Shown one piece after another: positions 1 to 7,109 of a stretch of 32,256 nt of DNA. Every line of letters starts with the position of its first letter. The first letter of the stretch is position 1. The stretch spans positions 1-32,256 of the forward strand of contig JAADHN010000018.1 of NCBI GenBank assembly GCA_013151865.1, written 5' to 3'. The notes under the pieces were generated by a model. The model made no database searches, was not told where the DNA came from, and was given only the letters and a program-made list of their open reading frames with translations. A program made the position numbers and the translations under genes. The DNA comes from Kiritimatiellota bacterium. Its GTDB lineage: Bacteria > Verrucomicrobiota > Lentisphaeria > Oligosphaerales > JAADHN01.

Positions 1-556
1 GACCGGCGCTTCAACCTACACTCGCACTTCCCGAAAAGTCAAGCGGTTTTCCGAAAAAAGTGCAACCGGTCGGTCTTGCGGGGCAAACGGCAGAGGATCC
101 GCCTCCGCCAAAGTGCCGGCGCACCCCGCGCCGGGCTCCAAAGCCTGTCGCTTTATGCGGCTCGCGAGGCCGCTCGCTCTCCAAAACCGTACTCGCGAGC
201 CATGTGTCGGGACGGCGGACGGCCTCGCGAGCCGTGGATTTGCCGCCGTCCGGCAATAGAACGACAGGCCTCCAAGCCGGTTGTTCCGCACGAGCGGCGT
301 TCACGGGGTCCGGCGGTCCCCGTCGCGCCTGCCCCGTTACAAGAAAAAGTAACTGGCCAGTCATGGGGGGAGGAAACAACTCGCAATCGAGACCGCATCG
401 AAATCGGGAGTGGCGACAGGATATTCGGATTCGAACCAGTTCATGCACCAGACGGCTCACACTGCGCTCCAGCCGCTTGTGGTGGTGTCGGTTTCGGGGC
501 AGGTCCCGCTCCGGTTGCGGGACACCCCGCACTGCAGTTGGGGACGTTCGCGGCGC
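1..556. other. Region without a convincing gene, with three CTCGCGAG palindromes
   Basis: No reading frame here resembles a known protein; the open frames are long only because the DNA is GC-rich. The visible structure is a perfect 15-bp inverted repeat (158-172 and 220-234). Its core CTCGCGAG palindrome occurs three times, at 161, 192 and 224, so 31 and 32 bp apart. A second hairpin, GTCCCGC at 503-509 with GCGGGAC at 517-523, lies just downstream of the rnhC stop but has no T tract. I see no tRNA, RNase P or tmRNA signature. Confidence 0.5.
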
Positions 557-1492
557 TCAGGCGGTCCCCAACACCTTGCCGGTGGTTCGGAAATGCAGCT
601 TGGCCACCTTGCGAAGGACATCCCGACCGTCCGTCTCGACAATTTTCCGAGCGGCCTCGATCACGGCCTTCGAGGCTCCTTTCGGCAACTTCACCTTGAG
701 CATCTCCCCGAGTTTGTCGAGACGTCGTACAAACTCGGCACGTGCCAGGATCGACGCTGCCGCGACGGCCACGTCCGCTTCGGCCCGGGGAAACTGTTCG
801 AGCCGGATGGACTTACCGCGTTTCATCAGGGCGCGCTGCACCGTCCTGCGGTCTCCGAACTGGTCCGAGATCACCCGCGGACACTCGGGCGTTTTTTCGA
901 GCAGGTTCTCGATGGCCCGAGCATGGGCCCACCCCAGGATCAGGTTGACGTTCGCCATTTTGTCGTGCAATCGGTTGTAGGCTTCCGGGCCTATGGAGAC
1001 GATGCTGAATCGCCCCGCAGTGATCCGCCGGATCTCGGACGCCAACCCTGTTATTCGCTTGTCGTTCCTGAAGCTCTTGGAATCGGCGACGCCCAGTTGG
1101 AGCATTTCCCGGGCCGAGAGCCGGTCCACGAACACCGCCGCGGTGACCAGTGGCCCGAAGTAATCGCCTTTGCCGCTTTCGTCCACCCCGGCGTGCGGTT
1201 CGAACATCTCCGGCGACTCTTCCTCTGCCAAGACGGCTTCATATCCGAAGCGGGCCTCGCCGAGGACGTGCGGTTCGAGGATGAACTGGACGAAGTCGGG
1301 CGTGCCCTTGCCCTGGACCACGAGCTTTCCCGACGTATAGGCCATCACCACTACATTATCACGGGCTGTCCGCCAATGGGCGTATGGCGCCGGAGCGAAT
1401 TCCCAGCCCTTCCCATCCAGCAAATCGTGCAGTTTGCGGACTTGGTCGGGGGTGAGTTTCTGCACATACGACGTTTTCGCAGGAGTCGCCAT
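557..1492 (-). CDS. rnhC: Ribonuclease HIII
   Basis: Degrades the RNA strand of RNA-DNA hybrids and removes ribonucleotides misincorporated in DNA; cytoplasmic. The 311-residue product has the usual RNase HIII layout: an N-terminal substrate-binding domain (about residues 1-95) and a type 2 RNase H catalytic domain beginning at GVDESGKGDYFGPLV. The acidic quartet is visible as Asp104, Glu105, Asp210 (in VISDQFGD) and Asp240 (in AEADVAVAA). The frame stays open upstream to 1594, but ATG 1492 is chosen because GGAAGG stands about 6 nt before it and the N-terminus then matches the family. It is the last gene of a minus-strand run, 102 nt after the ApbE stop. A run of seven T on the coding strand (1531-1537) follows only a weak hairpin in that gap, so separate transcription is possible but not shown. 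Confidence 0.96.
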   Translation of the reverse strand: MATPAKTSYVQKLTPDQVRKLHDLLDGKGWEFAPAPYAHWRTARDNVVVMAYTSGKLVVQGKGTPDFVQFILEPHVLGEARFGYEAVLAEEESPEMFEPHAGVDESGKGDYFGPLVTAAVFVDRLSAREMLQLGVADSKSFRNDKRITGLASEIRRITAGRFSIVSIGPEAYNRLHDKMANVNLILGWAHARAIENLLEKTPECPRVISDQFGDRRTVQRALMKRGKSIRLEQFPRAEADVAVAAASILARAEFVRRLDKLGEMLKVKLPKGASKAVIEAARKIVETDGRDVLRKVAKLHFRTTGKVLGTA

Positions 1493-1594
1493 AGTGACCT
1501 TCCATTGCTTGGTCCAACTTTTCTTAACAGAAAAAAACGTCTGACGCACCGGGGCCGGCCTGTTCGGACAGGGGCCGCCTTCGGTCATGCACAA

Positions 1595-3358
1595 TCACGG
1601 ACGGCGCCCCGACTTCGGTTCGGAAATGTTCGTGCGGCCGGGGCTGAGGCGGGGGACGTTCCCGAAACGGCGCAGTGTCGGCGCCTCGAACGAGCCCACC
1701 AACAGGATGGCTCCAACACCGAGCCGAGCGCAGCAGATTCGGACCTGCTCGGTGGACATTACCATGAAAGCCGTTGAAAGCGCGTCGGCCCGGGTTGCGG
1801 AATCCGCAAACGCCCAGGCGGCCAGGGCGCCGGTCGCGGGTCGGCCGGTATGCGGGTCGATGATGTGCGGTCCATGCACTACGGCGGCCGAGCCGCTCAT
1901 TGCCCCGTGCTCGAGTTCGAGGCTGCCCAGGGCGCCTTCGGAACGACGGGGGTCGCGCAACCGGAGAGGCCAGCGCTTTGCATCTCCGGGGGCGGAAGCG
2001 CGGCGCAACACGAGCGCGGTGCTCAGGCCGCCTTCGATCAGAGCGTCGTCGATTTTCCAATCCCGGAGGACGTCGGCCATTCGGTCGAGCGCGAATCCTT
2101 TGCCGATACCCCCCAGGTCCACGCGCAGTCCGGGACGGCGTACGGCGACCTCGTGGGTCGCAAAATCGACGTCCAGGTACTGCATTCCAATTGCGGCGGC
2201 GCCGCCGCCGGGTGCACCGACCGATCTTGCCGTAACGTCGAATGCCCCGCCGGTGTCTTTCCAGGCGGCGAAAGCGGCCCGCAGACAGGCCGCGGCAGTT
2301 TCGCCGATGCGCAGTCGGTCCCCGACTTCGAGGGCGTTGATTCGAGAGACGTCGCTGGTGGGGATAAACCGGCTCAGTTCCTGCTCGATCCGGTCGAGTT
2401 CGTCAAAGGCCGCACGGGCGGCCTGCCGGGCGTACCCGTCGTCCACAGGGGCGCGAATCAAGATGGCGAAATCCGTGGCCATGGCGGCATGCCGGTATGG
2501 CCGGATCGGGGGGGTCGGAGGCGGCTCCGGATCCTTCGCCGGAACAGCCGGCGTCCGGACTGCGGTACGCGCACGCGCATGTGTGTCCAGCCATGTCTGC
2601 CACAGTCCCGACCGAATCAGCAGCAGGAGGGGCACGGCCGGCCGCAGCCCGTAATACTGCTGTTCATATCGGGCCGGACCCAGCTTGTCTCTGATGTTCT
2701 TCGCAAAGCGCGGCGCGGTGACGATGATCGGCGCACGAACGGACGGTGGCGGGGCGGTCCAATAGCCGACCCGTGCCAGGCGTCGGAAATACCAGGGCAA
2801 CGGCCAGTACTCCGGTGCAATCACGAACACGGGGGTGGCGGTGCCGGTCGGGGCCAAGGCCGTGACTTCTTCGACCCGTTTTGCCAGGCGTACGAGGTCC
2901 GGCGACGTCTGGGCGTATACCCATGGGTTCCGGCGGTCCGTGCAGAAACGTCCTGCCGCGGCCCGTGCCTGGCGGCCCAAATCGACGACGGCCAAGATGA
3001 AACAGATTGCGAAGACCGCACGCAACATCGGGCGTCGCAGGCGTTGCCAAGCGGCCTCGACCCCCAGGCCCGCCACGCAAATCGCGGCAAACCAGGGCCC
3101 GAGAACACACCAGGGCGTTTTGTAAGGGACGGCGCTGTAGAGTGCGAACAGCCCCACTGTATAGAGCACCAATATCCGGAGTCCCATACGGCGGCGGGGA
3201 TTCTCACTGCAGGATTTGCTGAAAAAGGCGGCCCAAGCCCCGACGAGCCAGAATACGAGGATGATGCCTTCGTTCCAAGTCGGCCCCGGCCGGAACGGAT
3301 TGCCGAACAGGCGGGCGAAGTAGAAATACCAGGGGTGCCAGTGCGTGCAATGTCGCAC
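1595..3358 (-). CDS. apbE: C-terminal half of Agl23-like membrane protein fused in frame to ApbE FAD:protein FMN transferase
   Basis: This frame begins as the continuation of the frameshifted Agl23-like gene (HWHPWYFYF motif, then several hydrophobic segments) and runs without a stop through a Pro-rich linker into an ApbE domain of about 295 residues. ApbE attaches FMN from FAD to a Thr/Ser of FMN_bind proteins outside the cytoplasmic membrane. Family motifs visible are AMATDF (for the usual AMGT), VDLGGIGKGFALD, EGGLSTAL, HIIDPHTGRPA and ADALSTAFMVM, the last carrying the Mg-binding Asp and Thr. GTG 3358 is the first start codon after the frameshift, but the real start is probably that of the upstream half at 4124. 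ATG 2482 could restart the ApbE domain alone, but no ribosome binding site stands before it. A fusion of these two families is unusual. Confidence 0.85.
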   Translation of the reverse strand: MRHCTHWHPWYFYFARLFGNPFRPGPTWNEGIILVFWLVGAWAAFFSKSCSENPRRRMGLRILVLYTVGLFALYSAVPYKTPWCVLGPWFAAICVAGLGVEAAWQRLRRPMLRAVFAICFILAVVDLGRQARAAAGRFCTDRRNPWVYAQTSPDLVRLAKRVEEVTALAPTGTATPVFVIAPEYWPLPWYFRRLARVGYWTAPPPSVRAPIIVTAPRFAKNIRDKLGPARYEQQYYGLRPAVPLLLLIRSGLWQTWLDTHARARTAVRTPAVPAKDPEPPPTPPIRPYRHAAMATDFAILIRAPVDDGYARQAARAAFDELDRIEQELSRFIPTSDVSRINALEVGDRLRIGETAAACLRAAFAAWKDTGGAFDVTARSVGAPGGGAAAIGMQYLDVDFATHEVAVRRPGLRVDLGGIGKGFALDRMADVLRDWKIDDALIEGGLSTALVLRRASAPGDAKRWPLRLRDPRRSEGALGSLELEHGAMSGSAAVVHGPHIIDPHTGRPATGALAAWAFADSATRADALSTAFMVMSTEQVRICCARLGVGAILLVGSFEAPTLRRFGNVPRLSPGRTNISEPKSGRRP

Positions 3359-4124
3359 TCGAACGCGATGTGTAATGCGGGAACGCCCGGAAACTGTCCG
3401 CGATTCCGCGCGGGTTGACGAAAAAGTCCGAGAACAGCACGGCGGCGACAAGGCCGGCGGCCAAGGCGGCTGCGCCCAGACGGCCAGGATGCAGAAACTC
3501 CGGTGCGCTCGTCCGAGGTTCGCGCCGCCATCGCCCCCAGAGCCGGGTCCCGATAAAAGCCAGAACGAGCGCAACGGCCTCGAACACCCAGGTTTCTTTC
3601 GTCGCGCAGAGCAGGCCGAAAGACACGCCGACGGCCATGGCCCAGGCCATACGTGGACTTCGCCAGTATCGCTCGAATGCCAACAGGAACGCCCCGGTGA
3701 AGAATACGAACAGCGTTTCGTGAATGTAGTACCGACTGTAAAACACGAACACCGGGGAACAGGCCAGGAGAAACGCAGCGGCCAGGGCGGCCCGCACCCC
3801 GAGCAAACCGGCAAACCCGGCGGCGAGCAGAATCAGGCCGAGGCCGAAGACGACAGGCGTCATGCGCAGCTCGGTCTCTGTGGCGTCGGCCAATCGTCGC
3901 ACGCCCGCCATCCGGAGCCCCAGGGCCCCCAAGAGAGGGAGCGTGGGGCCGTGGTACTCTGCGGGGTCATAAATGTATCGGCCGGTCTCCAGCAAAACGC
4001 CGGTCTTCGCGGCTTGAACGGCTTCGTCCGTGTGCATGGGGCGGCGATCGAGACGCGGAAATCGCAGGACCGCTCCCACGAGAACGGCCGCCGCCAGCAA
4101 CAGAAAGCCAAGCCGTTTTCTCAT
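3204..4124 (-). pseudogene. N-terminal half of Agl23 (TIGR03663)-like GT-C membrane glycosyltransferase, frameshifted
   Basis: Starts with a signal-anchor (MRKRLGFLLLAAAVLVGAVL) followed by RPMHTDEAV, the Asp-Glu loop typical of the GT39/GT-C-like Agl23 family. Further hydrophobic segments follow, including FYSRYYIHETLFVFFTGAFL and an ATKETWV motif. Such proteins are polytopic and thought to use lipid-linked sugars; the substrate is unknown. Similarity stops at about FRAFPHYTSRS: the expected continuation HxHPWYFY appears one frame over (1595-3358). The remaining residues to 3204 are out of frame. The shift, one extra base or two missing, lies between about 3345 and 3375. It could be a sequencing error, a real inactivating mutation or programmed frameshifting. 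The start is coupled to the upstream gene through a 4-nt ATGA overlap (4121-4124). Confidence 0.8.
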
Positions 4125-4807
4125 TCGGCCGGTTTCCCGTAAACCTCCACCTCGATGTAATGGTTCGCGTCGTCCGCAATACTGCCGTGACTGTAAAGGC
4201 GCACGTACCGAGCCACGACGCCCTTGGCGTCCACCAACCTGCCCTCGTACGTCTCGAAGTATTCATGGTCCTTGCCGATGCCGAGTCCGGCGGAATTGTC
4301 GTGGTCGTTGTTGAACAGGGTCCGAACATTGGTGATGAAGTCCGGGTCATCCGCGACTTGAACAATGACGTCATGGTACACACGGGGGTCGGCATGGTAA
4401 TGCCAGACCACGACGGCGTAGATCCGGCTTTTCTTCTGGAGGTCGATCTGGACCCATTGCACGCCGGGGCCGAGTTCCACGTAGCTGCCGTCGGCGGCCT
4501 CCTTATCGCCGTCCGTAATCAGGGACAATTCGCCGATGATCGGCTCCTCGTCACTGCTGCTGACCGGTTTTCCCAAAGCGAGGTTGGTGGTCCCGGCCGG
4601 GGCCGGGAACGGCGGTCGCGGTTTGCCGCTGGGTTTCTCGACCGTGGTACCCGGCGGAATGTTCTTCGGCGTGCCCACGAAGACCGGACGCGGCAATTTG
4701 ATGGGGAGCGGAGTCAGGTCCTTGTCGCTCTTGCCGGCCGCCTGCAACGGTGCAACAGACAGAGCGATGCCCAGAGCCGTCACGATGGAAACCAGTCGGG
4801 TCTTCAT
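4121..4807 (-). CDS. Secreted discoidin (F5/8 type C)-like domain protein
   Basis: A 228-residue exported protein. Residues 1-24 form a signal peptide ending near PLQAAG. A Pro-rich spacer follows to about residue 75, then a single galactose-binding-like beta-sandwich starting at TNLALGKPVSSSDEEP. Its core includes LITDGDKEAADGSYVELGPG, WVQIDL, DVIVQVADDPDF and ARYVRLYS, and it ends IEVEVYG, which fits an F5/8C fold. Two ATGs are possible; 4807 is preferred because AAGGA lies 9 nt upstream, whereas it abuts the ATG at 4816. The stop overlaps the start of the Agl23-like gene (ATGA), so the two are probably translationally coupled. It has no catalytic motif. A role in binding glycan or another envelope protein is inference. 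Confidence 0.85.
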   Translation of the reverse strand: MKTRLVSIVTALGIALSVAPLQAAGKSDKDLTPLPIKLPRPVFVGTPKNIPPGTTVEKPSGKPRPPFPAPAGTTNLALGKPVSSSDEEPIIGELSLITDGDKEAADGSYVELGPGVQWVQIDLQKKSRIYAVVVWHYHADPRVYHDVIVQVADDPDFITNVRTLFNNDHDNSAGLGIGKDHEYFETYEGRLVDAKGVVARYVRLYSHGSIADDANHYIEVEVYGKPAE

Positions 4808-4832
4808 GTTTTTCATTCCTTTCGCGTGGTTC

Positions 4833-5027
4833 TCATTTGGGGTTGCCGTCGGTCCTGAACAGTGTATGAGCCGCCTTCTGCTCCGATGACGCATCTCGCA
4901 CGCCTTCAAAATATTGCCGCAACTCGCCCACCGACCGACCGAGGCGGTGCTTCAACACGACTTCGTCCAGTGTTCGACGCAACGACTTGAATCCGTGTAA
5001 GCTGCGCCATCTCGCGTCGAAGTCCAT
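4833..5027 (-). CDS. Small unknown ORF between cytochrome b and discoidin-like genes
   Basis: A 64-residue frame starting 12 nt after the cytochrome b stop and ending 25 nt before the discoidin-like start, so it fills an otherwise empty slot in the run. The product is charged and probably helical, with no signal peptide or membrane segment (for example LRRTLDEVVLKHRLGRSVGELRQ). No Shine-Dalgarno sequence is evident before the ATG. I do not recognise it. It may be a real small protein or a chance open frame; position and length are the only support. Confidence 0.4.
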   Translation of the reverse strand: MDFDARWRSLHGFKSLRRTLDEVVLKHRLGRSVGELRQYFEGVRDASSEQKAAHTLFRTDGNPK

Positions 5028-5039
5028 GAATGAAACAGA

Positions 5040-5783
5040 TTAGCCGTCGCCATTCTCGCTTGCATTTCCGTCGCCGATTTCTTCGGGAGCGGATTGCTCT
5101 GCCGGATCGAGTCCAAGGCGCTCCGCCCAAACGGGGTGATGGCGCCGGACCCAGGCCGGCCCCACACTCCCGAGGAGCATGGCTCGAATGGTTCCCGGGT
5201 TTGCCAGCGTGCCGAGGTAGACATGAACGATAGCACCCATTGTCAGGAACAAGGCTGCATAACGGTGCGCGGTCAGCGCCGCCGCCTGCCCCGGGGCCCC
5301 GAATACGGGCGCCATGCGGACCAGTCCGGACAGAACGGTCACCGCTCCGAGAAGGGCGACAATCCAGAAAAACGCCTTCTGCCCGGCATTGAACATGCCG
5401 GCCGGCAGGTCGTCCGCTCCGCCGAGGTATCCCCCCAGGCGCCGGACCCACGCCATGTCGTGCCGTTCGAAGCGCCCGAATTCGGGCCATGTCAAAGTCA
5501 GGGCGGCCAGGCCGACGGCGAAGAGGGGGGCCGTCGTCCAGTGTACGAGCAACAGCCATCCTTCCAAGGGACGCCCGCGCAACGCGGCGGTCAATCCGGT
5601 CGTCGCCATCACGAGGAAACTGAGGAGCGTCGCGGCGTGGATCAGACGCTCCCACAGATTGAAGCGGCGGACCCCGGGTTTTTCCTTGCGCAGTCCAGGA
5701 TGCTTCGGTCCATAGACCAGAAGGTGTCCCGCAACTCCAACGGCGGCGCTCAAGACCCCGATCACGACGATCAAACGGTACAC
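5040..5783 (-). CDS. FdhI-like cytochrome b (formate dehydrogenase gamma-type) membrane subunit
   Basis: A 247-residue integral membrane protein with about five hydrophobic segments (residues 3-25, 48-69, 75-98, 134-156 and 170-193). The NAGQKAFFW motif before the fourth segment and the spacing of His49, His81, His173 and His187 are typical of the b-type cytochromes that pass electrons between quinones and periplasmic or extracytoplasmic redox proteins. The start codon is GTG, with GGAG about 11 nt upstream. The C-terminal 30 residues are acidic and soluble. No dehydrogenase or iron-sulfur partner is in the window, so the redox partner is unknown. The ApbE domain downstream and the FMN_bind protein at 26457 make a flavin-linked partner plausible (inference). 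Confidence 0.85.
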   Translation of the reverse strand: MYRLIVVIGVLSAAVGVAGHLLVYGPKHPGLRKEKPGVRRFNLWERLIHAATLLSFLVMATTGLTAALRGRPLEGWLLLVHWTTAPLFAVGLAALTLTWPEFGRFERHDMAWVRRLGGYLGGADDLPAGMFNAGQKAFFWIVALLGAVTVLSGLVRMAPVFGAPGQAAALTAHRYAALFLTMGAIVHVYLGTLANPGTIRAMLLGSVGPAWVRRHHPVWAERLGLDPAEQSAPEEIGDGNASENGDG

Positions 5784-5852
5784 GATACTGTCGACTCCAC
5801 TCCTGTTCGGCCGGAGGACGCGCGGGACGTAGCGACGGCGAACGAGGTCGAA

Positions 5853-7109
5853 TCACCGCCCTTTCAGCAACCGCAGGAGGCGATTGGAGGGGCGGCGTTT
5901 CGCCTTTTGTCCCCGAACCTGCTCAGGCTCCGCCAGCAGGTATTGCAGTAGGGTCCCGCGGTAAACCTCGATGTCCGCCCGACCCGCCAGCCCCGGTAGG
6001 GGGGTGTACGGCTGGTTCTCCGCGGCAAGGTCCAATTCCACCCGGTATGCATCTGCAGCCGCCCTCCCGGAAACGGTCGGCAATTGGCCGAGATTGGCCA
6101 CGGTCGCCTCGAGCCTGCCGTACTTCAGGTAGGGGAAAGCTTCCAGGCGGACGAGGGCCTTCTGTCCCCGGTGCACCCACGGCGCCTGTTCACTTCGGAG
6201 GAAGGCCACGAACTTGAGACGTGCCGGGTCGGTGAAAACGCCGAGGAACGTTCCCTGTGGTGCGTATTCCAGCGCCGTGACCTGGAGGGCGCCCCATTCT
6301 CCGTTTGCGGGCGCCTGAAGTTCCTTGGCGTCCATATCGGCGCGGATATCCGCCAAGTCGAGCTTGAGTTGTCGGATTCGGCTCCGAACCTCGATCACGC
6401 CTGTTTCGTCCGGGACCGCGGCGGCCAGCTTTTCGACCAGCAACTCCTGTTTCCGCAGAGCGGCCCGGAGCCTTTTCAATCGACCGGTGCGGATCAGTGC
6501 GTTCTTCTTTCGGACCAATTCGGTTTCTTCGACCTGGAGCCTGGCGGTCGCCGCAGCCGTCTCCCCCCGAGCCACTTCCTGCCGAGGAACACTCTGCTGC
6601 TTGGCCAGTTCCTCGAGGATTGCATACTCTTTCTCGGCCAGGGTCTGCTGCCGTTTCCGGCGGTCCAATTGTTTGGATTCGATGTCCGACTCGATTTTGG
6701 GCAAGGCTTGCTGCGCCACGGAGTATTCCTCCCGCGCCTGATCCCGGTCCAGTCGGGCGATTTCCAAGTCTACGCGAGTCGCCTGTCGGACGGCCTCGGC
6801 TACGGCTATTCGGTTGCGGAGTTCCTGATCGAGGTACGAGAGCGCGTCCCCGAGGGCCTGCATTCGGCGCTCTTCGGCCGCGGTGCTCTGCCGCAGCAGA
6901 ACGTCGCCTTTCTGCACCGGTCCGGGATCTCGCAGGTAGACGATCAGGCCGCTTCGGGCGGCCGTGACCCGTACACGATGTTTTGGGACGATCCGGCCCG
7001 CTGCCGCGGTGGTAAAACGAATCGGGACGAAAACGGCCACCGCGGTGACTGTCAGAACTACCAGAAAGAGGGCCGGGATCACGAGGAGGAGTACCCAGCG
7101 CCATTTCAT
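5853..7109 (-). CDS. HlyD-family membrane fusion (periplasmic adaptor) protein
   Basis: A 418-residue adaptor for the ABC exporter encoded just upstream. It has one N-terminal membrane anchor (residues 3-32), then a biotinyl-lipoyl-like beta segment (GRIVPKHRVRVTAARSGLIV). A long, charged, heptad-rich coiled coil occupies about residues 75-275, and the second half of the lipoyl and beta-barrel domains follows (ELQAPANGEWG, GVFTDPARLKFVAFL, GQKALVRLEAFPY). This is the standard HlyD/EmrA order. Its ATG overlaps the ABC gene stop by 4 nt (ATGA, 7106-7109), so the pair should be coupled. It would link the inner-membrane exporter to the outer membrane; no TolC-like gene is in the window. Confidence 0.92.
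   Translation of the reverse strand: MKWRWVLLLVIPALFLVVLTVTAVAVFVPIRFTTAAAGRIVPKHRVRVTAARSGLIVYLRDPGPVQKGDVLLRQSTAAEERRMQALGDALSYLDQELRNRIAVAEAVRQATRVDLEIARLDRDQAREEYSVAQQALPKIESDIESKQLDRRKRQQTLAEKEYAILEELAKQQSVPRQEVARGETAAATARLQVEETELVRKKNALIRTGRLKRLRAALRKQELLVEKLAAAVPDETGVIEVRSRIRQLKLDLADIRADMDAKELQAPANGEWGALQVTALEYAPQGTFLGVFTDPARLKFVAFLRSEQAPWVHRGQKALVRLEAFPYLKYGRLEATVANLGQLPTVSGRAAADAYRVELDLAAENQPYTPLPGLAGRADIEVYRGTLLQYLLAEPEQVRGQKAKRRPSNRLLRLLKGR

Noticed and set aside
425-450. GGTTCGAATCC-like T-loop on the minus strand suggesting a tRNA
   Set aside because: The T stem pairs only partly, and no acceptor, D or anticodon arm can be built around it.
60-1777. Long plus-strand open frames at the left edge
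   Set aside because: They run antisense to rnhC, have Arg/Pro-rich compositions typical of GC-rich shadow frames, and show no family motif.
1850-3418. 522-residue plus-strand frame opposite the ApbE fusion
   Set aside because: Shadow of the minus-strand gene; no recognisable domain.
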